In this document: positions 40,501-50,135 of the stretch, piece by piece
Layout: each line of letters opens with the position of its first letter
Numbering within the stretch: the stretch's first letter is position 1
Source: Leishmania infantum JPCM5
Lineage: Eukaryota; Euglenozoa; Kinetoplastea; Trypanosomatida; Trypanosomatidae
Reading direction: 5' to 3'
DNA length: 64,000 nucleotides
Assembly (NCBI RefSeq): GCF_000002875.2
Contig: NC_009387.2
Span: forward strand, 186,001-250,000
Program-made: the position numbers and the translations under genes
Notes under the pieces: model-generated
Databases searched by the model: none
Told to the model about the DNA's origin: nothing
Seen by the model: only the letters and a program-made list of their open reading frames with translations

Positions 40501-43500
40501 GTCTGCCATCAAGTGCCTGTGCCGACTTCCCCGTCGCCGGCCCCGCCGAAGTAGACCGTCGCCGTCCATCCGGTCTGACTGGTTTTGCCGCAGCTCTCTC
40601 AGCAGCTCCTCCTCCAGCTCTAGCAGCCGCTCTGCCTCCTCGGAATCACGTTCCCTGTCCTTCTCCACATGGTCGACGACGATCACCTCGCTATCACGCC
40701 AGCACTCGGGCAGGTGCAGCCGCTCGTGCTGCTGCTCAAACGACAGCCACTGCTCTGGCCTCGCAACCGGTGGCGTGGAGCTGCGCAGCCGCTCCTCCTC
40801 ATTCCGAAGCGCTGCCGGGCAGGCAGCGTCGGGATGACGCAGAGGTGCCATGGGAGGACGTCTCATGGTGGGCACTGGTGGCGCACTCCAGCGACGGCGC
40901 TGGTTCTGCTGCTGCTGCAACTCTGTCAACGACGGTGGTGGCGGTGGCGGGGCGTAGCGGTTTGCCAGCTGTTGCAGCTGCTGCGCGTCTTCGTCGTCCG
41001 CCTCCTCGGCCAGGCCAATGGGCGACCGCAGCGAGGTTTCCTGAAAGGAGTCATCGCGATCGGCTTCCTCAGCCGACGGCGATGACGATAGGGTGAGTTG
41101 GCGACAGGCGGTTATCGGCGACGTCACTGCTTGAGTCGCACCCGTGACAACGCCGCCGCTGTCAGGAAAGCACGGCGGCACCAGAGGAGACGTTGAGGAA
41201 AGGCTGGAGACGACGTTCCCCTCCACTGTAGCGGATGACATCACCGTTGCCAGCCCACCAGCGTTGCCGCTGCTGTTGTTGCCGCCGATGTTCTGGGTGC
41301 CGCTGCCTGACAAGTTGACAGAGGTCATCTGGACGCTACTGCGGTGCGCCACGCCACTCGCACGCCGCGAAACTGTTGGTGTCGGGGAGGGCGACAACAG
41401 CCACTGCCCGGACAAGGGCGAGAGCAGGTCCCCTGAGCTGCGCTGCTGCGGTTGCTGTTGACTCATCGACGGTAGAGAGCTGGCGGAGTTCACCGCCGTC
41501 GACGCGTGTCGCGGGTTCTCCAACGCGGCCACTGTGCGGGGGGACCGGTTCGCCGATGCCTGCGTCGCCCCAGCGGCGTTGCTGCTGCTGCGGCTGTTGT
41601 GGCTGTTCGGCACACGGCGGGGTGAAATCCATGCTGTGCTGATGCTGCTACCGCCAAGCGAGGAGTGCTGTTGCAGCGACAGCTGCGCTTGATGCGGCGA
41701 CGTCGGACCGAGATTGCTTCGCGTCCTCGGGCTACCTACCCAAATCGACGGCGGGCGCGAGAGGGGCGAAAGCGACACGCTGTCCGCGCTCTCGCTGAAG
41801 ACGCTTATCACGGAGGAGTCGGGAATGCCGCCGATGCGAAGGTTTCCGATCTTCGCGTGCCCAGGCGGGGCGCTGGACCACGTCGGCACGCCATCGCTCC
41901 CTGCGCCGCCGCAGCCGCTGTTAAAGCTCTGGTCTGCGCCAGAAATGGTGATGGTGAGGTAGGGCATCTGCGCACTGTGCACAATCGGAGAAGCGGAGGC
42001 GCTCTCGTCACTGGACGACTCGGTCGCAGCAGCGCCTTTTCGTCTACCCCCGGCGCTCTCCTCCGCATCCTCAGGTGCGGTGTTCTCCGCGGCGGTGCTC
42101 GCCACGCCACACGGCGCGGCTGCCTCGTGTGCATCCGTTCCTTCGGCAGGCGCGGGCAGCATAGGGGCTTCCGTGACTGGGTCACCTGCGATGATCTCCG
42201 CGTCCGCCGCTGGGTATTGCTGCCTGCCCAGTGCCCCTCCGCTGCCGGAGATGGGCGGGGATTCGGTCACCAGAGACGTCACCTTTGTGTTCAGTGGCAG
42301 GCTGCCTGTGCACCCGGTGTTGCTCGTGGGGAGTTGCTGCTGCGTGGTGGCCAACCGAGCCGGCGACAGCGGTGTCCCCGGCATCGAGCAAGGAAACAGG
42401 GGGTGTGGATGAGAGAGCCTAGTTGGCGCCGCCGAGGTCGGTGTCAGTGCCGCGCCGTCAAGCCGAACGTAGGTCGGCAACGTGAGGAGCGGCGACGTCT
42501 GCTGGGGCGGGGATAGGAGGCCTTGAGCGAAGGCACACACCATCGGCGACCCGCCGTCGTTGCCGCCCACGCGCTCCAACGCGGGCTGCATCACGACAAC
42601 GGACAGTGAAAGAGTCGAAGACCCCGTGCTCTGGCTCGGCGGATGCCGCTGCGCGTGGTGAGAAGCGTCGGTGACCGGCAGCTCCTGCTGGGAGGAAGAG
42701 ACAGAGAGCACCGGCGCGCCGTCCGTGTGCATGTTAGAGCTGGCAATGTCATTGGCGCCGTCGCTGCGCCTTGCTCCGGTAACAGCACCTGGAAAGGTTA
42801 CAGTCTTGTTAGGTCGCGTCGGCGACGCACCGGCCGCGGCCGCCGCGGGGGGGCAGGAAGATATGTGCGATGGCAACACGTACTGCGGCCGCGAGCCGCT
42901 GCCCCAAAGAGAGGCTGTCTGGGCCGGTGCTGTCGGGGCCGAGGAAGGCGGGGAAACCGTCGCACCGCAGGCGTTGACGCACGCACTCTCGAGTTGGGCG
43001 ACTGCGGTGTCGACACGCTGGAACAAAATCTCTTGTCTGTGGAGGCAGTTCTGGAAGCTCAGCAAAAATGCCTCCAAGGAGGCCGAGGTGCGAGCAGTGC
43101 GAGAGCGTGGTATGGACACTGCGGAGCTGGTCGTGCTTGTGTGTGCTGGCGGGCTCGACGTAATCGTCGCCGCGGCGGAAAAGATGCGCGCAGGCGCCGA
43201 CGCGGTGGTCGCTTCGGCAGACTTCGAAAGTTGGCATTGCTGGTGCGGTGGTGCGGTGTCCCTGCCGGCAACGGGCCGCGTCGGCCCTGATGGCTCATCG
43301 GGCGCACTGCGCACGCGAATGCTCCGAATTTGTACCTTTGATCGCTTGGGCGCTTCACGAGTCGCCGGGAACGCGCCTGTGCGGGCGTCGCTTGACGTTG
43401 GTGGAGCGGCGGTGGTCGATACTCCTGCCAAAGACTCGTGTGGGGCGGGAGAGAGGTGCTGATTCGGTGAGTCCAGCGTGACCGTCGAGCGAGGGCGGAC

Positions 43501-43818
43501 TTGCTGCTCACCAACGCCGTGTCCAAACCGTTGCGGGCTGCATCGACCCGCACTGCCGCTGCCGCGTGATGAGCTCCGGCAGAAACCACTTGCCTCATTA
43601 CCAACCGCCGCTCTGGCCGCAGCCTTACCCAACGTGGTCAGAGAAGCTGTTCTGGCTGAAGCAGACCGCGCAGTGCTGCCTGGTCCTTCCCTTGCCGCAC
43701 TCGTGCGCGCGCCACCAGCACGGAGGCTGCCCACGTCTTCTCGCAGTGAAATGGGGGCAGGGGTCTTCCTGGCCGACACCGAGCGGCCAATCACGCCGGA
43801 TGAGGTCAGTGACTGCAT
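37543..43818 (-). CDS. Large disordered protein of unknown function (2091 aa)
   Basis: The frame is open upstream to 44013, but that codon is TTG. The first ATG is 43818 (MQSLTSSGVIGRSVSARK). The protein is Ser/Ala/Pro/Thr-rich and mostly disordered. Ordered-looking parts are a probable amphipathic helix at residues about 236-289 (FLLSFQNCLHRQEILFQRVD), a Pro-run followed by a charged region at about 960-1125, and a likely short coiled coil at about 1049-1084 (EEAERLLELEEELLRELRQN). A Cys cluster (CSCGSCPSATSWCC) lies near residue 1165. Two RRxSxP motifs (RRWSAP near 976, RRHSAP near 1231) and RRRHSIS near the C-terminus resemble basophilic-kinase and 14-3-3 docking sites. No enzyme domain was recognised, and a scaffold role is only a guess. 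A 557-codon plus-strand frame lies inside this gene and is its shadow. Confidence 0.8.
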   Translation of the reverse strand: MQSLTSSGVIGRSVSARKTPAPISLREDVGSLRAGGARTSAAREGPGSTARSASARTASLTTLGKAAARAAVGNEASGFCRSSSRGSGSAGRCSPQRFGHGVGEQQVRPRSTVTLDSPNQHLSPAPHESLAGVSTTAAPPTSSDARTGAFPATREAPKRSKVQIRSIRVRSAPDEPSGPTRPVAGRDTAPPHQQCQLSKSAEATTASAPARIFSAAATITSSPPAHTSTTSSAVSIPRSRTARTSASLEAFLLSFQNCLHRQEILFQRVDTAVAQLESACVNACGATVSPPSSAPTAPAQTASLWGSGSRPQYVLPSHISSCPPAAAAAGASPTRPNKTVTFPGAVTGARRSDGANDIASSNMHTDGAPVLSVSSSQQELPVTDASHHAQRHPPSQSTGSSTLSLSVVVMQPALERVGGNDGGSPMVCAFAQGLLSPPQQTSPLLTLPTYVRLDGAALTPTSAAPTRLSHPHPLFPCSMPGTPLSPARLATTQQQLPTSNTGCTGSLPLNTKVTSLVTESPPISGSGGALGRQQYPAADAEIIAGDPVTEAPMLPAPAEGTDAHEAAAPCGVASTAAENTAPEDAEESAGGRRKGAAATESSSDESASASPIVHSAQMPYLTITISGADQSFNSGCGGAGSDGVPTWSSAPPGHAKIGNLRIGGIPDSSVISVFSESADSVSLSPLSRPPSIWVGSPRTRSNLGPTSPHQAQLSLQQHSSLGGSSISTAWISPRRVPNSHNSRSSSNAAGATQASANRSPRTVAALENPRHASTAVNSASSLPSMSQQQPQQRSSGDLLSPLSGQWLLSPSPTPTVSRRASGVAHRSSVQMTSVNLSGSGTQNIGGNNSSGNAGGLATVMSSATVEGNVVSSLSSTSPLVPPCFPDSGGVVTGATQAVTSPITACRQLTLSSSPSAEEADRDDSFQETSLRSPIGLAEEADDEDAQQLQQLANRYAPPPPPPSLTELQQQQNQRRRWSAPPVPTMRRPPMAPLRHPDAACPAALRNEEERLRSSTPPVARPEQWLSFEQQHERLHLPECWRDSEVIVVDHVEKDRERDSEEAERLLELEEELLRELRQNQSDRMDGDGLLRRGRRRGSRHRHLMADANAAGETIDEEELDWGDDSADGAAADAAYEARLARYGRAMLLHRRGRSSASLHRDGGEGCSCGSCPSATSWCCRRRPVSGGDRQGFPSDATASLRGAPSGESTTLPAATGAPSGSPVLPMRNFSRRHSAPATIWGADHGTGWRDLQARFEELISIQQRSRGSERDGADGTTLDEQSLSTLANNTASSPMKEGLASGISRRRRSRSFSHEVTACPPDAVDRRAQSASPPTGDLSSSYRDNMPHDGDGNSGLPAPSPHAAAAAPTPLERTHTHPGSSGYRRVQWGREAEADAAPSPPSQAPEKQRISSAALSPYSSTPPSPSEQDGTLGQSSHARVSAVCKNPPAFLTSPRHPSLTVNAAHTASTRDSAETHKEAAAYDSDVEEDERDPKSAVAARTPVASTARRTPRLEFMRPSRTASSMCILGRPRRTMGLHSAPGKGRQNTKAAQAGRADGESKTGATPSTTRRLSARQKPQAAAASAVTAASGRRGNTAALRSGSCGSARGSSSVGSGGGRATRCSGANRASLDTTATASIVPTKETDDEAPTAATESNSHGTTRADTGTTMSASHPSDHALDGGELVEPLSAVFVVAAAAAPAAAPSPPTTTQKSARDSGTQRGRLRDSKASSSRDADKDHDASLSSPPQHRHRRHAGAEGETAVSARPPHKASARHAPGLPENEARHPDGGAAAGTTALEGADSRALLRRLAQQKDRTRAIEERLRFGVNSTALANPNSGSHSARSGCGSGFVWSDGHITGRWGLELESCTPTRGAARACMAADLARQDFSTPSNMYSVSGATGDATLDTPATRVSTARHGGGAAADAPHVTVVDPAEATAVYGVHAVHSGAGAGAAAAAQQTSSNPRRRRVDLRSRLVSKLTAVSSSLSASPAKRHKGCTATITTATNATAAATAASTQSFRRAESAYSIRSRSPTYVTIMHHAGYGDRRRHSISGDVLPPTTLSMPERQLRSSRAPVASQLIDWARGGE

Positions 43819-45220
43819 GGGAGAAGACGTGGTGCCTCTGCCCCGCTGCGGTACAGCTCGGAATCGGCAGAGAGGCCTGCGCCACCCCAACGCGCCTTGT
43901 CCCCAAGTCAACGAAAGATGTAGAGAGAGGGCAGCCGCAGCCGGAGCAGATACACGTGTGATGTGCGTGCTGTCGTCTATGACCCTTTCAAGGGCAGCAC
44001 CACAAGAGGACAAGCAATGAGCGGCACAGAGAAAGGGAATGGACAGCTCAGCAGGAAACCAAGAGGGCCTCGCTGTGGTTATGTCTGTGTATACGGAACA
44101 GCAAGCACCGGCGGGAGGGGAGGAAGGAAACGGCTTTTAAAGCAAGAGTGCAGCCAGAGGGAGGGCGGGAGCCCGGCACACACACACAGACACGCACAAA
44201 CAAAGAAGGAAGAGAGTGGAGATATCAGAGACGCGAAGCCTTGTCGAGGGCACGAGAACCAACCAGAAGGAGTGGCGAGTGGCGAGGCTTCAGAAAAAAA
44301 AAGTGAAAGACACGCGAAGCAGGTGCCCACGCGGGGCACACGTCAACGAGCGGAAGGATCGAAGAACCGGAGGGATTCAGCTCCACACGCAGACAGACAG
44401 AGAGAGAACGGAGAGCGAAAACGGAGGGAGGGGTGGTGGAAGGGCCGGGAGGGGGCTGGATGTGCAGGCAGGCACCAAAGGAAGGAAAAAAAAAATGGAG
44501 GAGCACACACGCACACACAAAAGCACGGACACTCTTCGCTTTCTCTGAGAAGGGCACACAAGTAAACGAAGGCGCGTACGAGTTCGAGCGTGACGCTGGC
44601 CTCGGTGCGGGGGGGGGGTGTCGGTGCGTGAGTTCGTTCAGCATAAACAGAGGGGAAAAGATATTTTGTTAAGGCGGGAGGTAAGGGGAGGCCGAGAAGC
44701 AGAAGAGTTGCCAGTGCGCTTAGGCAAAGCAAAACGAGGACGAGAACAAGAGTCCCCTACACACACACACACACACGCACGCACGCCTGTCTGCCTGCCT
44801 GCGCGCGCTGCAGCGTGAGTGAGGACGGAGAGGGAGAGCGGAAGAGAGCCAATGATAAGGCAGAGTGCACGGAGAGGGACTGAGTGTGTGTGTGTACCTT
44901 CTTGTTTTGTTTTTTAGCCCCTCCTCGCTCTTCTCGATGTCGCACTCTCTTGTTGCCGTGAGGCCGTCGCGGAGGTGGGATGGCCGCCCGCTTGCTTCCG
45001 TCTTTTTTGTTTGTGGCTGGTCTTACCCCCGCGTGCACAAGAGGGGGGAGAGGGGGAAATCAGAGTGTCTACGCCGTCGCTCGACGACACAACGAAAAAA
45101 AGGGGGGAATGAGGGACGCGTAACGCGAGTGAAAGGAAGCAAGGCAAAAGCAGAAAAACGCTTCCTGGATGCGGCAGATGGGAGATGACCACCCGAAAAA
45201 GAGGAGGGGGGCAGCAGTGA

Positions 45221-45223
<3 letters not shown>

Positions 45224-45255
<32 letters not shown>
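45224..45255. repeat. (GT)n microsatellite
   Basis: A pure GT dinucleotide run, which is CA-rich on the transcribed strand. It lies in the long gap upstream of the 2091-aa gene. Confidence 0.9.
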
Positions 45256-45258
<3 letters not shown>

Positions 45259-45951
45259 CGCCGAGATTAAGGGGTGTCAGGCAGGGATGCGCGTCGACAT
45301 GCACGCGCACCCTATTCGCACACTCGCTGAAATCGCTCTCTCTCTATCTATCTCGCACACACACACACGACGCACGCGTGCGTACAGGGGCACAGTTGTG
45401 CGTGCGCTGCCTTTGTGTGTTGGGAGAGGAAGGAAGGGAGAGGTGGGGGTAGGGGTGGTAACAGGGAAAAACAGAAAATGAGCGCGCGCGAGGGAGGGTG
45501 AAGTGATGAGCATCTGCGAAGTCTTCGTGTGCGCGTGTGGGCACACACGTGTTTTGTGCGTGTCGGTGTAGAAGTGCGTACCAAGGACGTGATTGCGTCG
45601 TTGGTAGTGCGCGCATATGGAAGAAGGCGCAGGAAGGTTCGAAGGCGAAAGTAGGGTGTTGAGAGGAGAAAGAAGATGGACCTTCGATACGCACAAGGTG
45701 GTGACGGCACTGGTGAGCATCGTCGTGCCGTTTTGTGGCCCGCTTGCCTGTTCACGGGGTGGCGACAAGCCGATGCACGCACGTATCGTGGCAAACGACT
45801 TTGTTTTGCGAACGGGCGAGAGGACTCGGCATCCGGCACACACACACACACACGCATGTATTTATAGATTTGGACACGCTCCTCAAAGTTGGAGAGAGAG
45901 ATACGAGTAAGGAGGAGGGGTGGAGGGGGTCAGCTTGATGCACCGTCCTCC

Positions 45952-45952
<1 letters not shown>

Positions 45953-45985
<33 letters not shown>
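45953..45985. repeat. (GT)n microsatellite
   Basis: A GT dinucleotide run of about 33 bases, immediately next to the unique block that starts near 46.2 kb. Confidence 0.9.
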
Positions 45986-45987
<2 letters not shown>

Positions 45988-46199
45988 CTGCATAGCATCC
46001 ACTGTATTGCACTCCCTCTCTCGCGTCGATCTGGTGGAGGGGAGGGACGGTCCGCCGTGTGCGTGCACAGCGATGAGTACTTTCGTATGTAGGATGAGGC
46101 TGTGGGTGATAGCGGCCCACCAGCGGGCACGGTATATGTGGCATGGCATCGAAGACACAGGGAGAGAGAGAGACTTAGGGATGTGTTAGCAGAACGGCG

Positions 46200-47480
46200 A
46201 CAGAGGCGGGAAAAGAGCACTGCATTATACGCAGTCGTGCGCGCCAGCGGGGATCTCCGTCTCCCCTGAATGGTGGGAATACCGGCGGCCTAGCAGCAGT
46301 GCCATTTTGCGTCATCCAGTGTGTCGAGAGGACTGCACCCCCGCTACTGATGGGGCGGCGGGTGTGCCCTCCACATTCACACCACATAAGCCGAGCTGCC
46401 GCCGCGCCTCTGCACGCGCGCTTTGGGGGGAGGGGGAGGGGGGCAATAGGGTAGGTGAGGCATGCATTCCCCGCGGAGCTGGTGGTGATGTCCGGGGGCG
46501 CCCGCAACCGTGCGTAGACGGTCGGCGCCTCTGTGTAAACCTCGTCAGCTTGTTGTCGTTGCTCCTGCGGCGGGGTCTGCTTCAGTAAGAGAGGATTCAA
46601 GCTGTAGAAAGCCACTGGCACCATCATGAGCCCGCAGTGGGCGTGTCTGCATAGAGGTCGAATGATGAACACGCCAACCCATGCACGGCCCTCTGACGAA
46701 GCGTCATCCCCGCACCCTTCCGCCACTCTCCCCACTCGCCCACCCCCTGCTCGCAGGACACTGAAGTGAGCCGACCTGCCCGTCTACTGCGGTTCAGCAA
46801 TGAACCAGAACACACCGAATGGCAACGCACCTCGGACACAGTCGGTGGCAGCGCTTCTTCTCTTCGGGCTCTTCCACAGCCCTCGCAGTCCCCGATGTGG
46901 TTCGATCAGGGGTTGCTCGCGCGGCGTGTGAGCTTGTAGGCCTGCGAAAGCGAACGCACTACGCCATGCGGGTCTGTGTTGCCTTTGAAGGGCGTATGCA
47001 AGTCCGTCTATGCTGCACTTGACCCTGCAGGTACCATGGCAACGGCACCTGCGTGCCTAATTCTGTAAAGCTGACGGTATCGCGTTTCGGAGCCCCCCCC
47101 CTCCCTCCCTCCCTCCCTCTTCTCAATTTATTCTGCCGCGGGGAACAGTGTGGGCGCCACAGGGCGCCGCTCGATGTATTTGTTGCGCCTGAGCTGGCCA
47201 TCTTTGCTGGAGCTCGGCGGGAGGCATTAGCGAAGGTGCTGAAGGCGCGCAACGTCATCTTCACGATTGGTGTGCAACTTTTCCCCCGCACACGCTTCCG
47301 GGGAACGCGCTGCCCCGCCGGGACGGGGAGGCTCAGCAGATGACGCCGCAGGAAAACGTTCGGCGACACCTTCATTCCTGTGTTGCGTCACTACTGCGCC
47401 TCCCAGGCCCAGCGAATTGGGAAGAGGGATGAGCCCCTCCCCTCCCAAAGGGAGGTGGCGCACGGCATCGAAGTCCGCGC
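46200..47480 (-). mobile_element. SIDER/DIRE-like retroposon remnant or decayed gene
   Basis: About 1.3 kb of non-repetitive, mixed-composition sequence is embedded in simple-repeat DNA. At 47015-47030 the minus strand reads CTGCAGGGTCAAGTGC. This resembles the CAGGGTC(T)AG(T)AC core of the Pr77 signature that opens L1Tc, ingi and SIDER elements (signature recalled from memory). At about 46340-46360 the minus strand carries GGGCACACCCGCCGCCCC, similar to the block near 1.4 kb. Short frames on both strands look protein-like (for example plus 47053-47343 and minus 46959-47375) but are broken, as expected for a degenerate element or lost gene. Ends and target duplications could not be fixed. Confidence 0.35.
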
Positions 47481-50135
47481 GAACGTGCGTAAGGTGTGTG
47501 CATGCGTGTTGTTAGCTGTCAAGGTAGGAAGAGGCATAGAGAAAGAGACAGGCAGAAGAATGTAGCAGCCGCGTATACGCCGATAGGCGCCACGATGAGA
47601 GAGAGGGGTGTGGCAAGACGCCAGGCATGCGGAAAGAACTGAAAAGCGGCACCAGTCGCGCGTCGCTACTCCACCCCCGACCGTGTGTGCTCCTAGGCGC
47701 GCTACACACACACACATCCTCCTGCCCTTCTCTGTGTTGGCGCCAGGTCACCACGGAGCGGCGGCTTGAAAGAGGTATTCGTAGGCCACACGAAATCAGC
47801 GGAAGCACGTGCGACCCCACTAGAACGCAGCAGGTCCGCCTCTCACGGAGATGCGTGCGTTTCTTATGCCGCTTGACGCAAGTGTGCGCATATACAGCTG
47901 TTGTTGTTGGATGTGGATCACAGACATGGAGCGAGAGAATCACAGATGGAGAAAGAAGGGGGAGTGGAGGGGACACGGAAGACGTCCAAGTAAGGAAAGG
48001 AGAAGCCACACCAGCGGAGGCAGCGAAAAATGGCAAGCGAGAAGCGAGAGAAATCGGAAACCACAAAAACATACATACCGCTGCACCGATCCCTGCAACG
48101 ATCCCCCGCCTCCGTCCCCCCTTTTCCTTTTCTGCACACACGACTTCACACGCGCAGACACACAGAAAGAGCGGCAGACGAAGAGAGCGAGGGAGTGAGC
48201 GGCGCCGATGCATACGCAGCCAGCGCTTCCACTACGATACCTCTGTTTTCGTGTCTGCATCTTCAGACTCGACCTGGAGACGTACGTGTATCTGTACCCC
48301 TGTGCATGTGTGCGTGTGTGTGCGTGTGTGCCATCAGGAGCAGAGGGAGGGAGAGCGAGAGAGAGATGTTATATGTGAAAGGACGGCGCAGCGTGTTCGC
48401 TTGTTTGGCTGAGGGGCGGTGGCGGTGTCGGCGGCGTAATGTACATCGTTCGTCCTGCTCAACTAGTCGCCGACCTAACAGCGATGTCAACACAGCCCGC
48501 GGTGACAAGAGAAGCGAAAGAAGGCGCAGGTCTGTCTGCGTGTGTGGCCAAGAAAGGGAACCTTGCTCCGCACACGCCGTCACCACACCGACAACAGCGC
48601 GCCCTCATCCACCTCTCGCGAAATATCTCGGCATCGACACGCACACACAGACATACGCGCGCGTGTGTACGTGTGTATACATATGTATGTATGTGTGTAT
48701 ATATACACGCGCAGGGTCGCCAACAGCGTGAGACAGCGGCACAACAGCAACGGGGAGCCGCTATACGGCGAACAGCATGACACATGGCAAAGCAGGTCGT
48801 GTGCATGTGCGTCATGGGGGGAGGGAAGGGAGGGAGGCTGTACAGAGACGTTCAAGTTGAGTAAAAGACCGGGAACAGAAACAACAACAACAGAACAGGA
48901 GGTGAGAGAGATGAGGAGCGAGGGGGGGGGCCTGCAGTGGCGGCCCGAGTACATAAACGCCTGCGCGTCCCACACACGCGCAGGCATAGTGGCCGAGAGA
49001 GGGGGAGGGATGGGAAGGAGAGCGGTGAAGAAGGAAGCTCAGATCGCTGGAATGTGGAAGGAAAGACAAGAGCGGCACACGCACAGAGAGAGAGAAAGAG
49101 ATACGCATGAAACAAGGAGGAAGGCGCATCGGTAGACTACCGTCACGGTCCAGTAGAGAACGCAGGCACACATACACGATCATGGAGGGAGATCGAGAGG
49201 GGAGGTGGGTGGGGGGAGGAACAAGAAGGAAAGTGCTTATACAAGTACATGGTCCCACTCACACACACAAACACGCGAAGCGGCCACGCATTACATTTGA
49301 GCGAAGCGCAGCTGCGTGAGTGCGTGCGTGCGTGTGTGTGTGCTGGAATGGGTTTGTGTGCATGTCGCCTAGGAAGCGGCAGCGGAAGCTTTCCAGCATG
49401 ACGCCTCACAAAAAAAAGACGAGAGATGGACAGAGGGAGGGGGGAGACGTATTCCTATACATAACGAAAGAGTTCAGAGCACAACACCACATGACGTTAC
49501 TGCTCTCTGTTTCCATCGTGTATTATACTCGACTTACATCGGATGTGGCAGACGCAGGAAAGGAGGGGGAGGGGGTGCCCACGGAATGTCACACCATACA
49601 CCGAGAGAGGAGCCATAAAACTTCGCTGCTGCTCGGCTTCTGCCGAAGAAGGCTGTTAGAATAACAGGAGAGAGAGACGACGATGACCGTGTGTCGATGG
49701 GTGGACAGGAGAGAGGTGTAAGAACAGCGTATTTCACACGTGCATACCTCCTGTTCCTCGCTGAGCACGCCCCCAGCCCCCACTACCCCAGCACCCCTCC
49801 TCCACTGCACGATGCCTCCTGTGAATGGCGCGCCCGTCGCGTGGCCGCACACGCAAACTCATAGGCGCGGCGCGCATGGGTGGAGGGGGTGCAAAGGAGG
49901 AACGACGCGCTCGTGTGCGAGAGAAAAAGAGCGCCAAATCCCGGCGACCAGAGCGCGGCGGCAGAGAGGGAGGGAGGGACAAAAACGATAGAAGACCCAT
50001 GCGGAATGAACGGGGGAAGGGGGTCCGTGTACGTCGTGTGTGTGTGAGGAGTATAGAAGGGAAAGTGGGGAGGTGCTTGCGTGTCCCTCTCTTTGCGAAT
50101 CCGCCTCTGGTCGAACGCGAGCAGCCGCCATCATG
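47481..50135. other. Intergenic repeat-rich DNA (second part of the 6.3-kb gap)
   Basis: Purine-rich spacer with GT tracts, a (GT/AT) run at about 48660-48705 and many GAGA stretches. Overlapping frames up to about 260 codons exist, but they are compositionally repetitive and contradict each other across strands. The right end should contain the 3'-UTR of the 863-aa gene. Confidence 0.5.

Larger units (their letters stand above)
43819..46199. other. Intergenic repeat-rich DNA (first part of a 6.3-kb gap)
   Basis: Polypurine DNA with CA and GT microsatellites: (CA)n at about 44760-44777, (GT)n at 45224-45255, (CA)n at about 45836-45854 and (GT)n at 45953-45985. Several overlapping frames exist, but all translate to repeat-derived His/Thr/Arg/Cys sequence. 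No gene is supported. Confidence 0.5.

Noticed and set aside
43819..44013. Start of the 2091-aa protein at 44013
   Set aside because: The codon there is TTG. The first ATG in frame is 43818.
45224..45985. Possible telomere- or centromere-like repeat cluster
   Set aside because: Only GT/CA microsatellites are present; no TTAGGG array or long tandem monomer.
47627..48412. A 261-codon plus-strand open frame
   Set aside because: It is built from purine-rich and CA-repeat DNA, and overlapping minus frames are equally long. No conserved motif.
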